A DNA stretch of 64,000 nucleotides from Cavia porcellus (taxonomy: Eukaryota > Chordata > Mammalia > Rodentia > Caviidae): assembly GCF_034190915.1 (NCBI RefSeq), contig NW_026947486.1:99294123-99358122 (forward strand), read 5' to 3'. The notes under the pieces are model-generated. The model did no database searches and was not told the origin of the DNA. It saw only the letters and a program-made list of their open reading frames with translations. Made by a program: the position numbers and the translations under genes. Positions within the stretch are counted from its first letter, which is position 1. Each line of letters begins with the position of its first letter. This document shows, one piece after another, positions 19,695 to 33,405 of this stretch.

Positions 19695-21489
19695 TTTTTT
19701 TTATTTAAAGAAAAAAGAAAGAAAAAAGGACAAGACAAAAAAGGATAGAAGTAATACAGGATTTCAAAAAAATTAACACTAAGAAATTACTAGTTGATAA
19801 GTTATGTGTTGTTCTCTTAGAAACAGTTGTTCAAATTACAAAATTAAAGCATAATTAGTGGACATTCAAACATTGAAAGTGTAAACCATTCTGTTTAATT
19901 TTCTAATGGAACCTTAGTAATATGATCATATGTATTACACACTTAAACATACAAATATCTATATCATTTAAAGAATTTTCCTTCCTTTCTTTTGTGCAAT
20001 ATCTATTATGTATTTTGGATCTTATTACTCTTCCAATTTTTATTATTTTTTACACTAGAGAGACAATGTGATATTTACAAATGTGATATTTATTTCCCTT
20101 TTGTGCATAGTCTCAATTTGTCTCTATTTCCCTATAAAGGCCACAAGGCCATCCTTTTTTATAGCTGAATAATAGTCCATCATATAGAAATACCATGTCT
20201 TTTTCATCCACTCTGTCGTTGACAGGCATTTTGGTTGTTTCCAAGATTTAGCTAATACAAATTGTGCTGCTGTAAACATTGGTGCACATATATCACTGTG
20301 GCATGATTTTTTCAATTTTGGGGGGAAAATACATAGGAGAGAAATAGATAGGTTGAATGGAATTTCTAATCCTAGTTTGTTGAGGAATCTCCAAAATGAT
20401 TTCCATAGGGGTTGCACCAGTCTACACTCCTACCAACAGTGGAGAAATGTTCCTTTTGACCCACAGCCTCGCCAACATTTATTATCAGTTGATTTCTTGA
20501 TGGCAGCCATTTTTTCTGGAGTGAGATGAAAATCCAGTGCTGTTTTAATTTGCATTTCTTGAATGAGCAGTGATGGTGAACATTTCTTCATTTATTTATT
20601 TGCCATTTGTATATCTTCATCTGTGAAATTTATCTTCCTCTCAGATGCCCATTTTTGGAGAGAGTCTGAATTTGTGGGGCTTGATGCTTTTCAAATTTTG
20701 TATGCTCTGTATGTAAGTTCTTTGTCTGAGGGAATGTCAGCTACAATTCTTTCTCATTCTGTGGGTTTTCTTTTGACTTTGTTGGTGATTTCTTTTGAAC
20801 GACAAAAACTTATAATAACATGAGACCCCAATTGTTGATTCTTTGAAGTATTTTCTGTGTGGTTTGCGTTTTGTTCATGAATTCTCTTCCTGCTCCTATA
20901 TGTCCAAGATTCCTACGTGTCTTGACTTCCAATATATTTAGTGTTTCTATTTCAATATTAAATCCTTGAATCATTTTGACTTTATTTTAGTGTATGGTGA
21001 TAGGCATGTGTCCAGTTTCAGTCTTCAGCATGTGGAAAGCCTGTTTTTCCAACACCATTTATTAAAGAGGCTATCCTTCTTCCAGTGATCATGTTTAGCC
21101 CCTTTGTCAAATACAAGGTGGCTGAGTGTCTTTGTAGTTGTGTTTGCAACTTGTAATCTATTCCATTGGTTCTCAGGTCTATTTCTTTGCAGTACCATGC
21201 TGATTTTATCACTGTGTCTTTGTAGTATAATTTCCAGTCAGGAATTGAAGCATTCCCACTTTGCTTCTGTTGCCCAGAATCACCTTTGCTATTTTGGGTT
21301 TCTTCTGTTTCCAAATGTATTTTAAGAGTGTTTTCCTTTAATCTGTAATGTGTGTTAATTGTATTTTAATTGGGATTACATACAATCTGTGCAACAGTTT
21401 TGGGAGTATGGCCATTTTCACAATGTTGGCTCTACTTAAACAAGAGCTAGGGACATCCTTTCATTTTCTAATATCCTCTTCAATCTCCT

Positions 21490-21610
21490 TTTTAATTTTT
21501 TTATTTTTATTTTGTTTTCTTTTTCGTTTTTATTGGTACCAGGGATCAAACTCACAACTGCCTGCTTGCAAGGCAGGCGCTTATGCTGCTGAGCTAAATT
21601 CCAGCCCCAC
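21490..21610 (-). repeat. ID-like tRNA SINE, antisense
   Basis: A T-rich tail is followed by the complement of a tRNA-like SINE (CCAGGGATCAAACTCACAAC ... GAGCTAAATTCCAGCCCC), inserted in L1 ORF2. Confidence 0.8.
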
Positions 21611-21651
21611 AATCTCCTTTTTTAGAGTAGTATTATTTTCAGCCTATATAT

Positions 21652-22240
21652 CTTTTTTTAAAATTTTATTTAAAGAAAGGCAAAGCAAAACAGAAAACGG
21701 TAGAAATAATACATACTTTCAAAGAAAAAATATATAGTAATAAATCATTAGTTGATGTTTACATACTGTCCTCTTACAAATAATAGTTCAAGGTACAAAG
21801 TGGAACTTATAAATGGGAATTGAAACAGCTAGATTGCAATTAGTTCTTTTCAACTATCTGATAAAATCTTAGTAATATGGTTATCAATCCTATATGCTTA
21901 AACATACACACATTTATCCATATCTTCATTTATGTTGAGATTAAACAAACCAAAGCAGACTAAAATTTCTTTAAACAAAGAATAATAGTATTGCTGGATT
22001 TCACATCATGATACTCTGGAATCAGCACTTGGTACTGTAGAGCCTTTTTTTCCTTCCAAGTATTTGTTCGTTTCATCTTGTGTAATAGGATCAGTTCTTG
22101 TAAACTCTTTATAGGTTCTTCACATGCATAAGTCTTAACATGTATTTCTATCCTTCTGTATTAGAGGGAGAAACAGAACAAAGCAGGGCAGAACAAAACT
22201 TTTTCCTATAGACACATAAAACTAAAAAAACATATACAAC
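21652..22240 (-). mobile_element. Nested 5'-truncated L1 3'UTR
   Basis: A minus-strand L1 3'UTR of subfamily B (as at 3220-3576) interrupts L1 ORF2. Near-identical flanks of about 16 bp (CAGCCTATATATCTTT at 21640 and CAGCATATAGATCTTT at 22241) look like its target duplication. Confidence 0.75.
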
Positions 22241-24639
22241 CAGCATATAGATCTTTTACATTCTTGGTTAGGTTGATTCCTAGGTATTTCATTTTTTAGA
22301 TGCTATCATGAAAGGCCATAATTCTGTAATTTCTCTCTCAGTGAGATATTAGTTGTGTACAGGAATGTTACTGATTTTTGAGCACTGACTTTGTGTCCTG
22401 CTACACTGCTGAATATGTTTATTAACTCCAGTAGTTTTTAATGGAGTTTTTGTGTCTCTATATAAAGTATCATGTCATCTACAAATAATGATAATTTTAT
22501 TTCTTCCTTTCCTATCTTTATTCTTTTTATTCCTCTCTCTTGTCTGATTGCCCTGGCTAATATTTCTTGAAGGATATTGAATAACAGTGATGATAGTGGA
22601 CATACTTGTGTTGTTCCTGATTCAGAGTGAAGGCTTTCCGTTTTTGTCCATTTAGAATAATGTTGCCTGTTGGTTTGTCATAGGTGGTCTTTATGAGATT
22701 GAGGTATATGCCATGTATTCCAAATTTTGGTAGGTTTTTTTTAATCATGAACAAGTTTTGTTCTTAATCAAAAGGTTGTTCTGCATCTATTGAGATGATC
22801 ATGTGATTTTTGTTTTTGGATCTATTGATGTGTGTATTACATTTATTGACTTGCATATGTTAGACCATTCTTGCATTCCTGAAATGAATCCCACTTGGTC
22901 ACGTTCTATAATCTTCTTGATGATTTGCTGCATTCTATTTGCCAGTATTTTATTAAGAATCTTTGCATCAATGCTCATGAAAGAGATTGGCTTATCATTT
23001 TCCTTTTTGATTGCCTCTTTCTTTGGTTTTGGTATCATAGTACTACTTGGCTCCATGAATGATTTAGGGAGGACTACTTCTCTTTCAATTTCATTGATGA
23101 GTTTAAGGAGTATTGTCATCAAATCTTCTCTAAATTTCTTATAGAATTCAGTTGTGAAAGTATCAGGCCCTGGACTTTTCTTTGTTGGTAACTTTTTAAT
23201 CATGTTTTCAATTTCAATAACTGATATGGGTGTATTCAAAATTCCTATATCTTGTTGAATGAGTTTTGGTAGTTCATACGTTTCAGAAATGTGTCCATTT
23301 CCTCTGTATTTTCCACCCTATGTGAGTAGAGATTTTCAAAGATTCATGATCTTTAGAATTTCCATGGGATCATTAGGGATTTTTCTCTTTTCAGTCCTTA
23401 TTGCATGAATTTGAGTTTTTCTTTCTTTTTTGATAATGGTTGGTAAAGGTTTATCAATTTTATTTATTCTCTCAAAAAATCAACTCTTTCATTTGGTATT
23501 CTTTGCATTTTTTTTCAATTGCATTAATTTCTGCTCTGGTCTTTACAATTTTCTCTCTTCTATGAGTTTTGGGTTTGGCTAGGTCTTCCCTTTGTAAAAT
23601 CTTGAGATATACCATCAGGTTTTTTATTGTTCTCATTCTGTCTTCTTGATGTGACAATTTATTGCTATATATTTCCATCTTAGAATTGTTTTCATTGCGT
23701 CCTACAGTTTATGGTATATTGTTTCTGCATTTTCTCTGAATTACAAGTATTCCTTTATTTCTGCTTTAATAGCACCTGCTACCCACTGGTTGTTCAGAAG
23801 GTTGTTATTAATTTCCATTTATTTTGGTAGGTTTTGCAATTTCTTTTGCCATTAATTTCCTATTTCTGTGCTCTATGATCAGATAGTATGCATGGGGTAA
23901 TTTTAATCTATTTGCATTTACTTAAAAATATTTTATGAATTGATGTATGGTCTATGCTGGAGAATGCCCCATGCACAGCTGAGAAGAATGTACATTGGGT
24001 GGAACACTCAGTAAAGGTCTGCTAAGTCCAAGCGCTCACAGGTATGATTCATTTCTATTATTTCTTTGCTGACTTGTTGTGTAGCTGATCTATGTCTTTG
24101 TTACAGTGTGGTATTAAGGTCTCCTATTACAATTTTGTTCTTGTGTTTTTGGTTTTTCATGCTCATTTGTCTTTTAGTCAGGTGCTCCTGCATTTGTGGC
24201 ATATATATACATTTATAGTCGTTAGTTCTTCTTGAAGTTTTCCACTATAAAATATGTAGTGATCTTCTTTATCTCTTTTAATCATTTTAGGTTTGATACT
24301 CACATTGTATGCAAACAGAATAATTACCCCTGTTTTTTGGGGGGTTCCTGTTGCATGGAATGTTGTTTTCCATCCTTTATTTTTTAATGTATGAATTTGT
24401 TTTGAGACTTAATGTGTATATTGTGGGAACATGCTTCTTGATCCATTCTGTCGACTTATTTCTTTTGATAGGTGAATTGAGACCATTTACGTTTATGAAT
24501 ATAACTAATATGTACTGGCTCAACTTTGTCATGTTATGTTCCTGTTGCTTGTTTTCTGCTTTTTACCCCCTGTTTAATTTCTTGTCCACCTGGTGGTGTC
24601 TTTCTATTATTTCTGGAGATTGTGATCATTTTAGTCTGT

Positions 24640-25650
24640 ATCTATGTCTTTCAATATTGTTTCTAGGGTTGGTTTTGTAAACATGAATTTCTTCAATTGT
24701 TCTTTGTCATGGAAGTGTCTTGTTTCTCCATTAAATTTGAAAGACAGTTTACTGGGTACATCTGTCTGGTTTGAAAGCTGTTTTTTTTTTGGGGGGGGGC
24801 TTGGAATTTTGTACTCCAAAGTCATCTTAACCTAGGTTTGGTCCTGCAAATTCTGCTGTGATTCTGATGGTGTTTTTCTTGATAGGTGAGTTTTGTCTTT
24901 TCTCTAACAGCTTTTGGTATTCTGTTTTTATACTGTACGTCTGGAATTCTAATTATTATACGTCTGAGTCAAGATTTATGTTGGTTGTGACTGGCATTCT
25001 ATATGCTTCACTTATCTGTGCATCATATTTTTCCTCACATTTGGAAACTGTTCTGCTATTGCTCTGTGAATAGTTTACCTGGGTCATTTGCATTGACTCC
25101 TGCATTTTCTTTGATGCATATTAGTTTTACATTGTTTCTCTTGGCATCGTCCCAAAACTGCTGTATTGTCATTGTCATTTCATGCTGCTTTTTTGTTTTC
25201 AAAAGTTCTATACTTTCATGATCCCTAGCTGTGTGCCTGTCCTCAAGGTCCAAAGTTTTATCCTCAGCTTCAGGTAAAAGTTTTTTTCCAGCTTTCAATA
25301 GAATGATTTTGTTTCTTGGCTATCTCTTTGAATGTTTCATAGATTCTGCTTGTTTTTTATATTGTTCCTTCAAGGTTTCAATCAATTGCCCATGTTCCTC
25401 TATTTTTTTTTTTTGTCTATTTCTTCTCTGGTTATGCTGAGTAACTTCTTTACAGGTTGATATTTCTGATTTTATGTAGGAAACTATTTCTAATTTGATT
25501 TCCTCATGAATTTGTTCCTTATTTCATTTGCTATCTTTTTGGAGATTTCTGCGGTATGATTTTTGAATCAGAGTCACCTGTACTTGCTCCTGATAGACTA
25601 GATGTTTAAGATTGCATTTTGCCTTTTTGTTTTGTCATTTTCAACTATGG
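24640..25650 (-). pseudogene. L1 ORF1, broken
   Basis: The minus strand carries the ORF1 C-terminal domain at 24631-24825 (LSFKFNGETRHFHDKEQLKKF) and helical/RRM pieces at 25056-25298. Stops and a G-run near 24.79 kb break the frame. It lies upstream of ORF2 in the same antisense L1. Confidence 0.75.
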
Positions 25651-27354
25651 GAAAGCATTTTGTGTTTCAATCTTAATAGTCTCAACTGTCGGTGGTGTGA
25701 ATCTTAGGGTCCTACTGTGTGGCTGATGTTTGTCTAGTTGTTGGATACCACAACGAAGAGGAGAGCCAGTCTCCTGTATTCCTCCTGAAAGGCCTTTTGG
25801 GTGTTTCCTATGTTCTTCCTGGGCTAACTAGCCTAGGAGCATTGATGTAGGTCAATCCTTAGTTCTTGCTTTTGCTATGTCTTCAGGTTTGCACATCACC
25901 AGATCTCCCTATCTATAGTGTTTGTGTTGGCTGAGGCCTTAAGGTGTCACTGGGTGTCTCCTAAGCACTTTTGATTTTCTCCAAGTTGGGGGAGGCCTTA
26001 TTGGCACACTCCTCACCCTGTCTGGTGCTGTCTGTGTGGAGGAGGGGATCATCTACCTTCTTGCCAGGTTCTCTAAGGTCCTACTGTTCGAAGGAGCTTC
26101 TTAACTGCTTCTATTTACACATTCAAGACACTATTTTAGAGGCAAACTCATCATACTGACTGGAGCCTACTGTGATCTTCTGTTTGGGTGAGGTTTTGCT
26201 GAATCTCCCATCGAGCCTGCAAGGTTATCCGCTGTAGTCCAAAGTTCTGGGAGAAGGGGTGGGAACCAAAGATCAACAGCAGTACTAGGCCCAGGAAGTG
26301 GGGTGGTCTCAGACAAGCTGGCTGGTGGCAGTGCTCTGGGCATTTGAAGGGCACACATGGGACGTGTGTGGTGCATCATATGTGGTCAAGGCCAAGGGTA
26401 GTGGGGTTTGTGGTGGTGATCTGGGCAACAGCGAGTCACACGTCCATCAGAAGCACTTCTTGCTGTTTCTTGTATTTGGGGAACCACCATAAAATAATGC
26501 TATAAATTCAGCATTCTGTATATCATTGTTTTCCTTGAAACCGCCGAGTACAGCATACACTTATTGTCTTTTAATTCCTGAGTCAAGGGAGCAAGATCTC
26601 AGTCATGATGATTTGGGATTGCTGGTGGAAGAGATTATCTCTTAGAATCACAATTAAATTTTTAATTTTGCAATCATTGTAGACTGTTGCAGTTAAATAT
26701 AAATGCCCCTTTACCAGTACTTGCTTTCCTAAATTGGCCACATTTTGCAAAACTACACCAGTGTTACAACCTGAGTGTGTTTGTCTTGGGTACCTATGCA
26801 GTCATCTCCCCTGTATAGTTCTGCAACTGGTACTTTTCTTCCCTCAGAAATATGTCGTGGAGGATCATGCAAGTTCTTGTGTTAAAGACTTGGACTGCTA
26901 AACCATACTCCATGGTATGGATGGCCAGCACAAGGCAAATTTGCCAAATGAAGAACAATTGTTTGTCGTATTTTAGCTATGAAAGTAATCTGTTATTTCT
27001 TTAATTTCTTGTAGGATCACGTTTATGTATTTATGGGTTTCTCTGTGAAGCAAATGTATTTATTATGCCATTCCCTATAATATACAGGAATTTTTTGCCA
27101 TATATCTATAAGGAATAAATAAAACTTTTATATTGTGGGATTCAATGTACATTTTAGAATATTTACATGCCCCAAACAAGGGAAAAATGAAAAGAAAGTG
27201 TACACTTGCAACTCCATTGGCTGCAAGTGTATTTAAATGGAAGACAGTAAGCAAAAACCATTTGCATAGCTAAAACAATACGAAGAAAAATACTGACTCT
27301 CATTCTTTACATAGTGAACTATTTTTGATAAGCACTCTGAAAGGGATATTTATG
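25651..27354. other. Possible antisense L1 5'UTR, then unassigned sequence
   Basis: 25.65-26.4 kb is GC-richer and placed where the 5'UTR of the antisense L1 belongs, but it differs from the 5'UTR at 6.7-7.4 kb. 26.5-27.35 kb is AT-rich with no recognised feature. Confidence 0.35.
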
Positions 27355-27540
27355 TTTTTTTATTACATAATGTAAAAAAGGAAAATAAGAAAAAAACAGA
27401 AAAAATGGCGGAAGTAATATCGAAATTCAAAGAAAATATTAACATTCAGAAATTAGTACTTGATAAGTTACATGTTCTCCACTTAGAAATAGCTGTTCAA
27501 GTTACCAGATGAAAGAGTAACAAGATCCAGAATACATAAT
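27355..27540 (-). mobile_element. L1 3'UTR fragment, antisense
   Basis: Poly(T) is followed by sequence matching the complement of L1 3' ends (compare 4300-4450), including the complement of the AACTAATTTCTTACTG region. Confidence 0.65.
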
Positions 27541-27565
27541 GGATATTGTAAAGATGAAGGGTTAT

Positions 27566-27715
27566 TTAACTTTTTTATTACAGGGTTTCATTACACAGTT
27601 CAGGTGGCCTTAAACTCACTTTGCAGCCCAGGCTGGCCCCAAACTCAGTGATTCTTGTGCTTCATCCTTGCAAAAGCTGGAATCACAGGCATCTTCCATG
27701 GCTGTAGAATCACTT
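27566..27715 (-). repeat. B1 SINE, antisense
   Basis: The complement of a 7SL-derived B1: GCAGCCCAGGCTGGCC and a B1-like left end reading AGCTGGAATCACAGGCAT. Confidence 0.75.
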
Positions 27716-30700
27716 TTATGATGTAATTTGTAATCAGAATTTTATTTTAACCTGATTATTGTTTCTCATTCAAGTTGTCTCTTTTTCATTTCTTTGTATA
27801 AGGAATGATTTTGATGATGATGAGTTTTTGTTTATTGGGCTAGGAGACCCTGGGCTGTATTTAGAGTTTTGGATATAAACAGATGGTCTCACATTTGGAT
27901 CTGGCCTTCGTGCCGAGGTCCATACTGGACTGCTTTTTGGGGGAGACATGGGGTCATCTAGATGTGATTGGTTTGACTATGCTCCTGATATTTTCTCCTT
28001 GTCTTTGTAGTTGCTGTTTGAGACAGTGAATGGTGGCTTATCAGGCAGAACATGTTGTGAGAGGAGGAGGGGCAAGGGATTCTGATGCACTCGGAAAGAG
28101 AAAGGCTCCTAGGCTTGGGGAATATTGGAGGCAGGATCTTCTGGCCGTTGGGTGTAACATTTATCAGACTTGGTTTTTGCAAGGAAACAGACTCTTTAGG
28201 TGCTCCCACCCTAGAAAAAGGTGTGTGGTGGAGGGTTGAATATTTGAGGCCTGAAGGAAGGCAGGGTGCCTCCTGACCTGAAGGATAGTTGTGTTAAAAA
28301 TCTGCTTTCAGTGGAGCCTTGAGGTCTTTGTTGTCAGGATCTTTAGCTGAAAGTGGTCTGTGTTGGGGAGGGGAACAACAGCCCTGTGAGTCCTGGAATC
28401 TTTCAGTGTGTGGGGTCGGGGCTGCTCATGAGTTAACCCTTGGAGACTGTCAGGACAGCAGAGACTGCTGTTCTTTCGCTGTAGCTCCATTACTTTGGGT
28501 GTCATGCCAGTTCAGTTGCCCTTTATTTGGCACAGAGCTTCGGTCTTGGGCAACGCACAGTGTGTTCAATTCTAGGCAGCATCATGACAGAAATGAGGGA
28601 GGCCATCCAAATTGTGATTTCTTTTATCCTCAACACTGCCTTCTGCTTGCCTTTCTCTCCTCTTGACGGCATTGAAGCAATTAAGACTCTATTACTCAAA
28701 ATACACCACTGTGGCAAGGTGACTATCTTCATTAAAGGCACGTCAGTATCAGTAACTGCAAGAAGCTCATTCGAAAATACTCATTTATTCTTAAAAGCAG
28801 TCAACAAAACTCCAGGGAAAGATGCCCTCTCTACACCAGAATAAAAACAGTGTTGTTATCCTCCCAGGACTGGAATGTGAAGCCAAGGGAATTCTGTGTA
28901 GATTGACCCAAATTATCTTGCATTTTCTTACCCCTACACTTTTCAGTTCCTTTTCCCAACTCATTGCACTGTCACCTTCGGTATGAGTTTGTCCCACATT
29001 TCTTTATGAGTGCTACCACTGCATGAAAAATATGCATGGAATAAATTTGTATGCTTTTTTCCAGTTGATTGCCTCTGTGATTTTAGTTGGTAGCCTCAGC
29101 TGAAAACCTCTGGAAGGAGAGCAAAGCAGTTGCTTTCTCTATAAGGTAAGAGAGCACAGAGATGACAAGGTCTCCGTGTAAGGTGGAAATTCCTATTGTC
29201 TCTGTAGGGCCTTCTCCTCCAAGCCAGCCTCTTCCTGGGCTCATGCTCCCACTTGCGGAGGAAATTTCTCTCTCAGCATCATGTGTTCCTGCCTACCTGT
29301 GTCTCCTCCACTCCTCACACTAGGTCTGCTGATGTTCTCATTGCAACAATGACTCAGCAGCCACATTCCCCCTTTCTCTCATGACTGTTCTATAAAGTTG
29401 TTCCTGATGACTCTGGATGTGACTGAAACCTTCACACATAAAGGGCAGGACTGTGTCCATCTCCCAGAAGTAAAGGGACAGGCTCCTAAGATCAATGGCA
29501 CTGTTCCTAACCTTAAAGATCATTCCTGTCCAAGTCCCAGAACCTGATCAGAAAAATGACCTACTCAAATGTTGAGACAGAGAATACACAAGATGAGTCC
29601 AGTGCTTCCAGTAGTGACATAAGTGGACACACACGCGCATGCCCACACACACACACAAATCATAGATATAGTTCTAGTGCGAATAGGAATCGTCTGAGGA
29701 GTGCTACTAGACACGACAGGATTTTTAGCCTCTGTGCATTCGTAATTCGGTATTTCTCTTCACTGTGCTTAGATTGATATCCTGTACCTTCTAAATGAGT
29801 CTGATATAGCAAGAATTCTGTTCCTGGTAGTGAGGTCCAGACCCACAAACTCAGAATGTGTAGACTTGAAATACATTGCTGGGGAGTGAAGTCCCATGCC
29901 CCTCAGTTGGATTATTTACCCTGCATTACCAAAGCCCACATAGATACTGCCTGTGCACACACAAACACTAAGATTGACCCTGTCAAAGACTGTGCATATG
30001 CTCATCACCATCAGGGCTCACTCCTCTCTGGTCAGCCCATGACTGCCTATTCTGCCCTCCAAATCCAAGCGTGCACAGAGCATTTTTTCTGGAGCCTCAG
30101 CTCTTGCTGCTTTCCTCACAACTTGGGATTCTAAGCAGCCTGCCTACTTGATCTAGTGCATGCAGGATGACTGATTCTGTACTTGACATGGATGATGAGA
30201 CAGGAGTCTGGGCACAGACTGTGTGTGCTTTAGGGCAAACCTGTGATTCACATTACTTTCAGGGGAAGAGCTGACCTTCTATGTGCTGCTACTACCTTCT
30301 CATTCTCTGAACTCACGTAAATCCGCTTGGCAGGTAAACCTTGCGAAGAGATGTACATACAAGGGAAGCGAGGTTGCCATGAGATTCAGTGAGGACATGT
30401 TAATTTTGGAGCCATATAGTTCTTGCTTTAAGTATTTGCCTTTGTAACTGTGGTGCTATATCAGGTCTGGATGACAAGAAACTCAAAGAAGAAGCCTTGT
30501 TACAATAAAGTAGACAAAGTATTCTTTGTCTTTTCAGGTAAAGAGAATGGTAACCAGAAAGTGAAATTTTTTTTAAAGCAGAAAACTAGCATAACTTTTG
30601 TTGCAATGATGGTAGCATGGTGCTCAAAATACATTAAAAACCTTTCCATTGTGTTCTCTGCATGGACGAATGGCATAGTATATCAATTATCTCTCAATAA

Positions 30701-32257
30701 ACTATTTTTTTAAATTAGGCTGACCACATAATTGGCCCATAGGAAATAGTTTGGCAACTTACTCAGGATCAATACCTTATCTGCTGTTGTTGAGTATTTG
30801 TTTCCAAAAATGAGCAGAGGGCATCTAATTCCAGCACATCTGCCCTGCAGTCTCAGCATTTTGGTGGAAATCTCCATGCCAGTACTCTGGAGCGCTACAC
30901 ACTCATTGTGGAAGGTCTGTATTTTGATGCCATTTTTTTTCCCAGCTGAAGAGAAATCTTTGTATTATAGCTGCAACTTACTTCCCTTTAGGTCCTCATG
31001 CTATCTTGGAGAGCAGAGTTGTGCCCCAATCAATGAGAAATGAATAAGGACACCACCTTCAAAGAGCCTCTGAGTTACCATATGTCTGAAGCACAAGGCT
31101 CCAAGTGTGGTTTACTGGGTTTCTGTAGAAAGCAGAAAAAATCAGAGATTTGCTTGCTAAAAAGCACAGGAAAGCCAATGACTCACAAAACTGCTCTTGT
31201 CTGGGTTCTGAAGTGATCTCCTGAGTCCAGGGAGGACGTCTGGCAACAGTAGCTGTGACCTAGTCACATCTGAGCACGCTGATAGCATGCTGTTACTGAG
31301 AACATGTGTCCATTTAAGCCACGCCATGGAATTAAGGGGAAATGAGAACTGTGGGGCCAATACATCACTCACAAAGGTGGGCTCCTCTGTTATTCTCCCC
31401 AGCTGTATGGCTTCTTTGAGATGTTGACGTCCATAGAGACCCAAAACAACCACAGGGGAGCAGTAAGTGGCACCATTTTCCATAAGGCACGGGGCCTGTG
31501 ATTTTGTGCTCAAGGCTACAACCTTAGCAGCTGGCACACAAGAGGTGACCATGCTTTATTTAGCAGAACAGTGAGTGAATGTCTCAAGCCTGGAGAATGA
31601 AGATGCCATTCACTGTGCCACAGATTGGGAAACTCATAACCAGAGCTGAAAGTCATGCCACCAAGATCTATGATGATTCAGCCAACTGTGAGACTTGGTA
31701 GACCCACTGCAACCCCCCAAAGCACTACTGTGGGTACCTTTAAGTATCCAAGTCCTGCTCCTCGTCCTTTATGACCTAAGCTCTTTCTCCGAGAGGCCTA
31801 CTTTTCGACTCAGTATCATCATTGTGTAATTTCTCCTGCATGCCGTGTGACCCAAGGCATCACAAATATGCACTGTGCTTGGGTGGCCATGGAGTGTAGG
31901 AGGCTGGTGCTCTGTGTCTCTGCTCCTTGGGTTTGTCATCTCGCTCCACTGCTGCCTCTTCATATTCAGTGATTTGTCCTCTCTCATCACAGTCAAGTTT
32001 TGACTGCACATGACCCATCGGGGTTCCTGGTCCTGGGAGTGCTCAGCTGCTATTCTTCCCTGTGCCCCTCCTGTCCATTCCATCTTATTTATCACTAAGC
32101 CTTGCGCATCCCCGATTGCTTCTGTTCTTGTCTCCCTCCTTCCTCCAGTCTGCTTAACCTCTCATTTCTCAGTGTCAGGTTTCTGCCACAATCACCATTT
32201 CCAGGATCTCAGAGTGAATATCTGGCTTTCTCTGCCTGTGATTTTGGGGGACTGAGC
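27716..32257. other. 4.5 kb without recognised features
   Basis: Mixed-composition sequence with only short chance frames and a small (AC)n run near 29638-29656. I see no exon with family similarity and no clear repeat. Confidence 0.4.
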
Positions 32258-32348
32258 TTATTTATTTATTTATTTTTTACCAAGAACTGAACTCAGGTCC
32301 TCATGTTTGCCAGGCAGATGATGTGCCACAGGACGATCCCCGGCCCTG
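32258..32348 (-). repeat. ID-like tRNA SINE, antisense, diverged
   Basis: A T/A-rich tail is followed by the complement of a tRNA-like SINE (GAACTGAACTCAGGTCCTCA, then GCCAGGCAGATGATGTGCCA). Confidence 0.7.
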
Positions 32349-33299
32349 GGCTGAACTTTTAAATAGGTGACATCTCAGTATCTTCTTGCCTATGGTTGGC
32401 TTAACTCTAGTCAAAGGAATTCTTTCAACGGACTTTGAAGAGACTATCTTTCCGTAAAGTAAGACAACTTCGGTTCTGTAAAGTGAGACAACTTACCCTC
32501 TTTTGACCACGTGGATCAGAGCCATCACATGTAGAGGGCTCTCTCAACTCTTTGGAATGTCAAAAGTGTATTCATAACCACCACCCACCCCATGGCCTTC
32601 TCTTCCACATCATCTTTTCAGCGGCATGAACAGATGGATTTTAGAAAGGAAAACACTAGATGCCTCTCAATAATGGCTAAGTATTCTGGGCTTGGCTATT
32701 GCGCCATCCTTTACTTTGTAGAAGTAAGGCATGCACACACTTATTTCTCAATATTGGCACTGGAAGAGGTGAGGTATCTTGCTCAGTTTCACAATATCCC
32801 CTGAGTTCCTGCTCCTACAGTGCATATTAAGACAGTAAGAATTCCTTTTTGAGTATAAAACAAAAACACTGTCAAAAAGCACACATATTTACAGAAGTAA
32901 AAATACATTTATTGCAGTTAATCACTGAAACATTGGGAAGCTTAGTTCTAACTGTTTTGATACAAACTATTAGACCTAAGCATGTAGATCACATGACTTT
33001 CTGTAAATAATTCCTCCTTCTTGGGGTTGCTCTTCAAGGCAGCCATAAGCACGGGGCAGGTCCACATCATTTCTGTACCTCCCTACATGTCTACTGATTC
33101 AACAGGCCAGAATATTATTAAAGACACATTTTGAATGTCCCTAATGATCACTTCTGATACTCTGGGAGTGGCCTCTGTATGTACCCTATCCATGAATCTT
33201 GGAGTCAACCTATAGTCTCAGGAAGGCAGAACCACTGAGACAGCCTGAAACAGAAAATAAAATCCTGACAGTGAAGTGGACACAGAGGTCACTTCCTCA
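32349..33299. other. Unassigned sequence
   Basis: No gene or repeat recognised. Confidence 0.4.
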
Positions 33300-33405
33300 C
33301 TGATCTCTTTCTCTTTCCCTCTCTCTCTCTCCATCTCTCACTCTCTCTCTCTTTTTCCCACTTTGTCTCTTTCCCACAAACACACAAGCACACACACACA
33401 CATGC
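33300..33405. repeat. Pyrimidine-rich (CT)n followed by (CA)n
   Basis: Imperfect CT microsatellite (about 33308-33370) followed by CACACA runs (about 33380-33402). Confidence 0.85.

Larger units (their letters stand above)
20100..24530 (-). pseudogene. L1 ORF2 (endonuclease-reverse transcriptase), broken
   Basis: On the minus strand the C-terminus near 20124-20417 contains [14 protein letters not shown] and YYSAIKKDG, the usual end of ORF2. The reverse transcriptase region includes [15 protein letters not shown] and [24 protein letters not shown] (22799-23239), and the catalytic loop reads FVDDM near 22465-22490. The endonuclease part lies near 23.9-24.5 kb. Many stops and frameshifts, plus two nested insertions at 21.5-22.24 kb, rule out function. 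Confidence 0.85.
19695..25650 (-). mobile_element. Long antisense L1 with nested insertions
   Basis: Poly(T) at 19695 starts the 3' end. Going right come the 3'UTR (to about 20100), ORF2 (to about 24530) and ORF1 (about 24640-25650), the full order of an L1 on the minus strand. A SINE and an L1 3'UTR fragment are nested in ORF2. A 5'UTR may extend to about 26.4 kb. Both frames are heavily broken. Confidence 0.8.

Noticed and set aside
30798..32095. Host exons in the 28-32 kb frames of 80-130 codons
   Set aside because: No recognisable domain, no consistent splice-site framing and no codon pattern; treated as chance frames.
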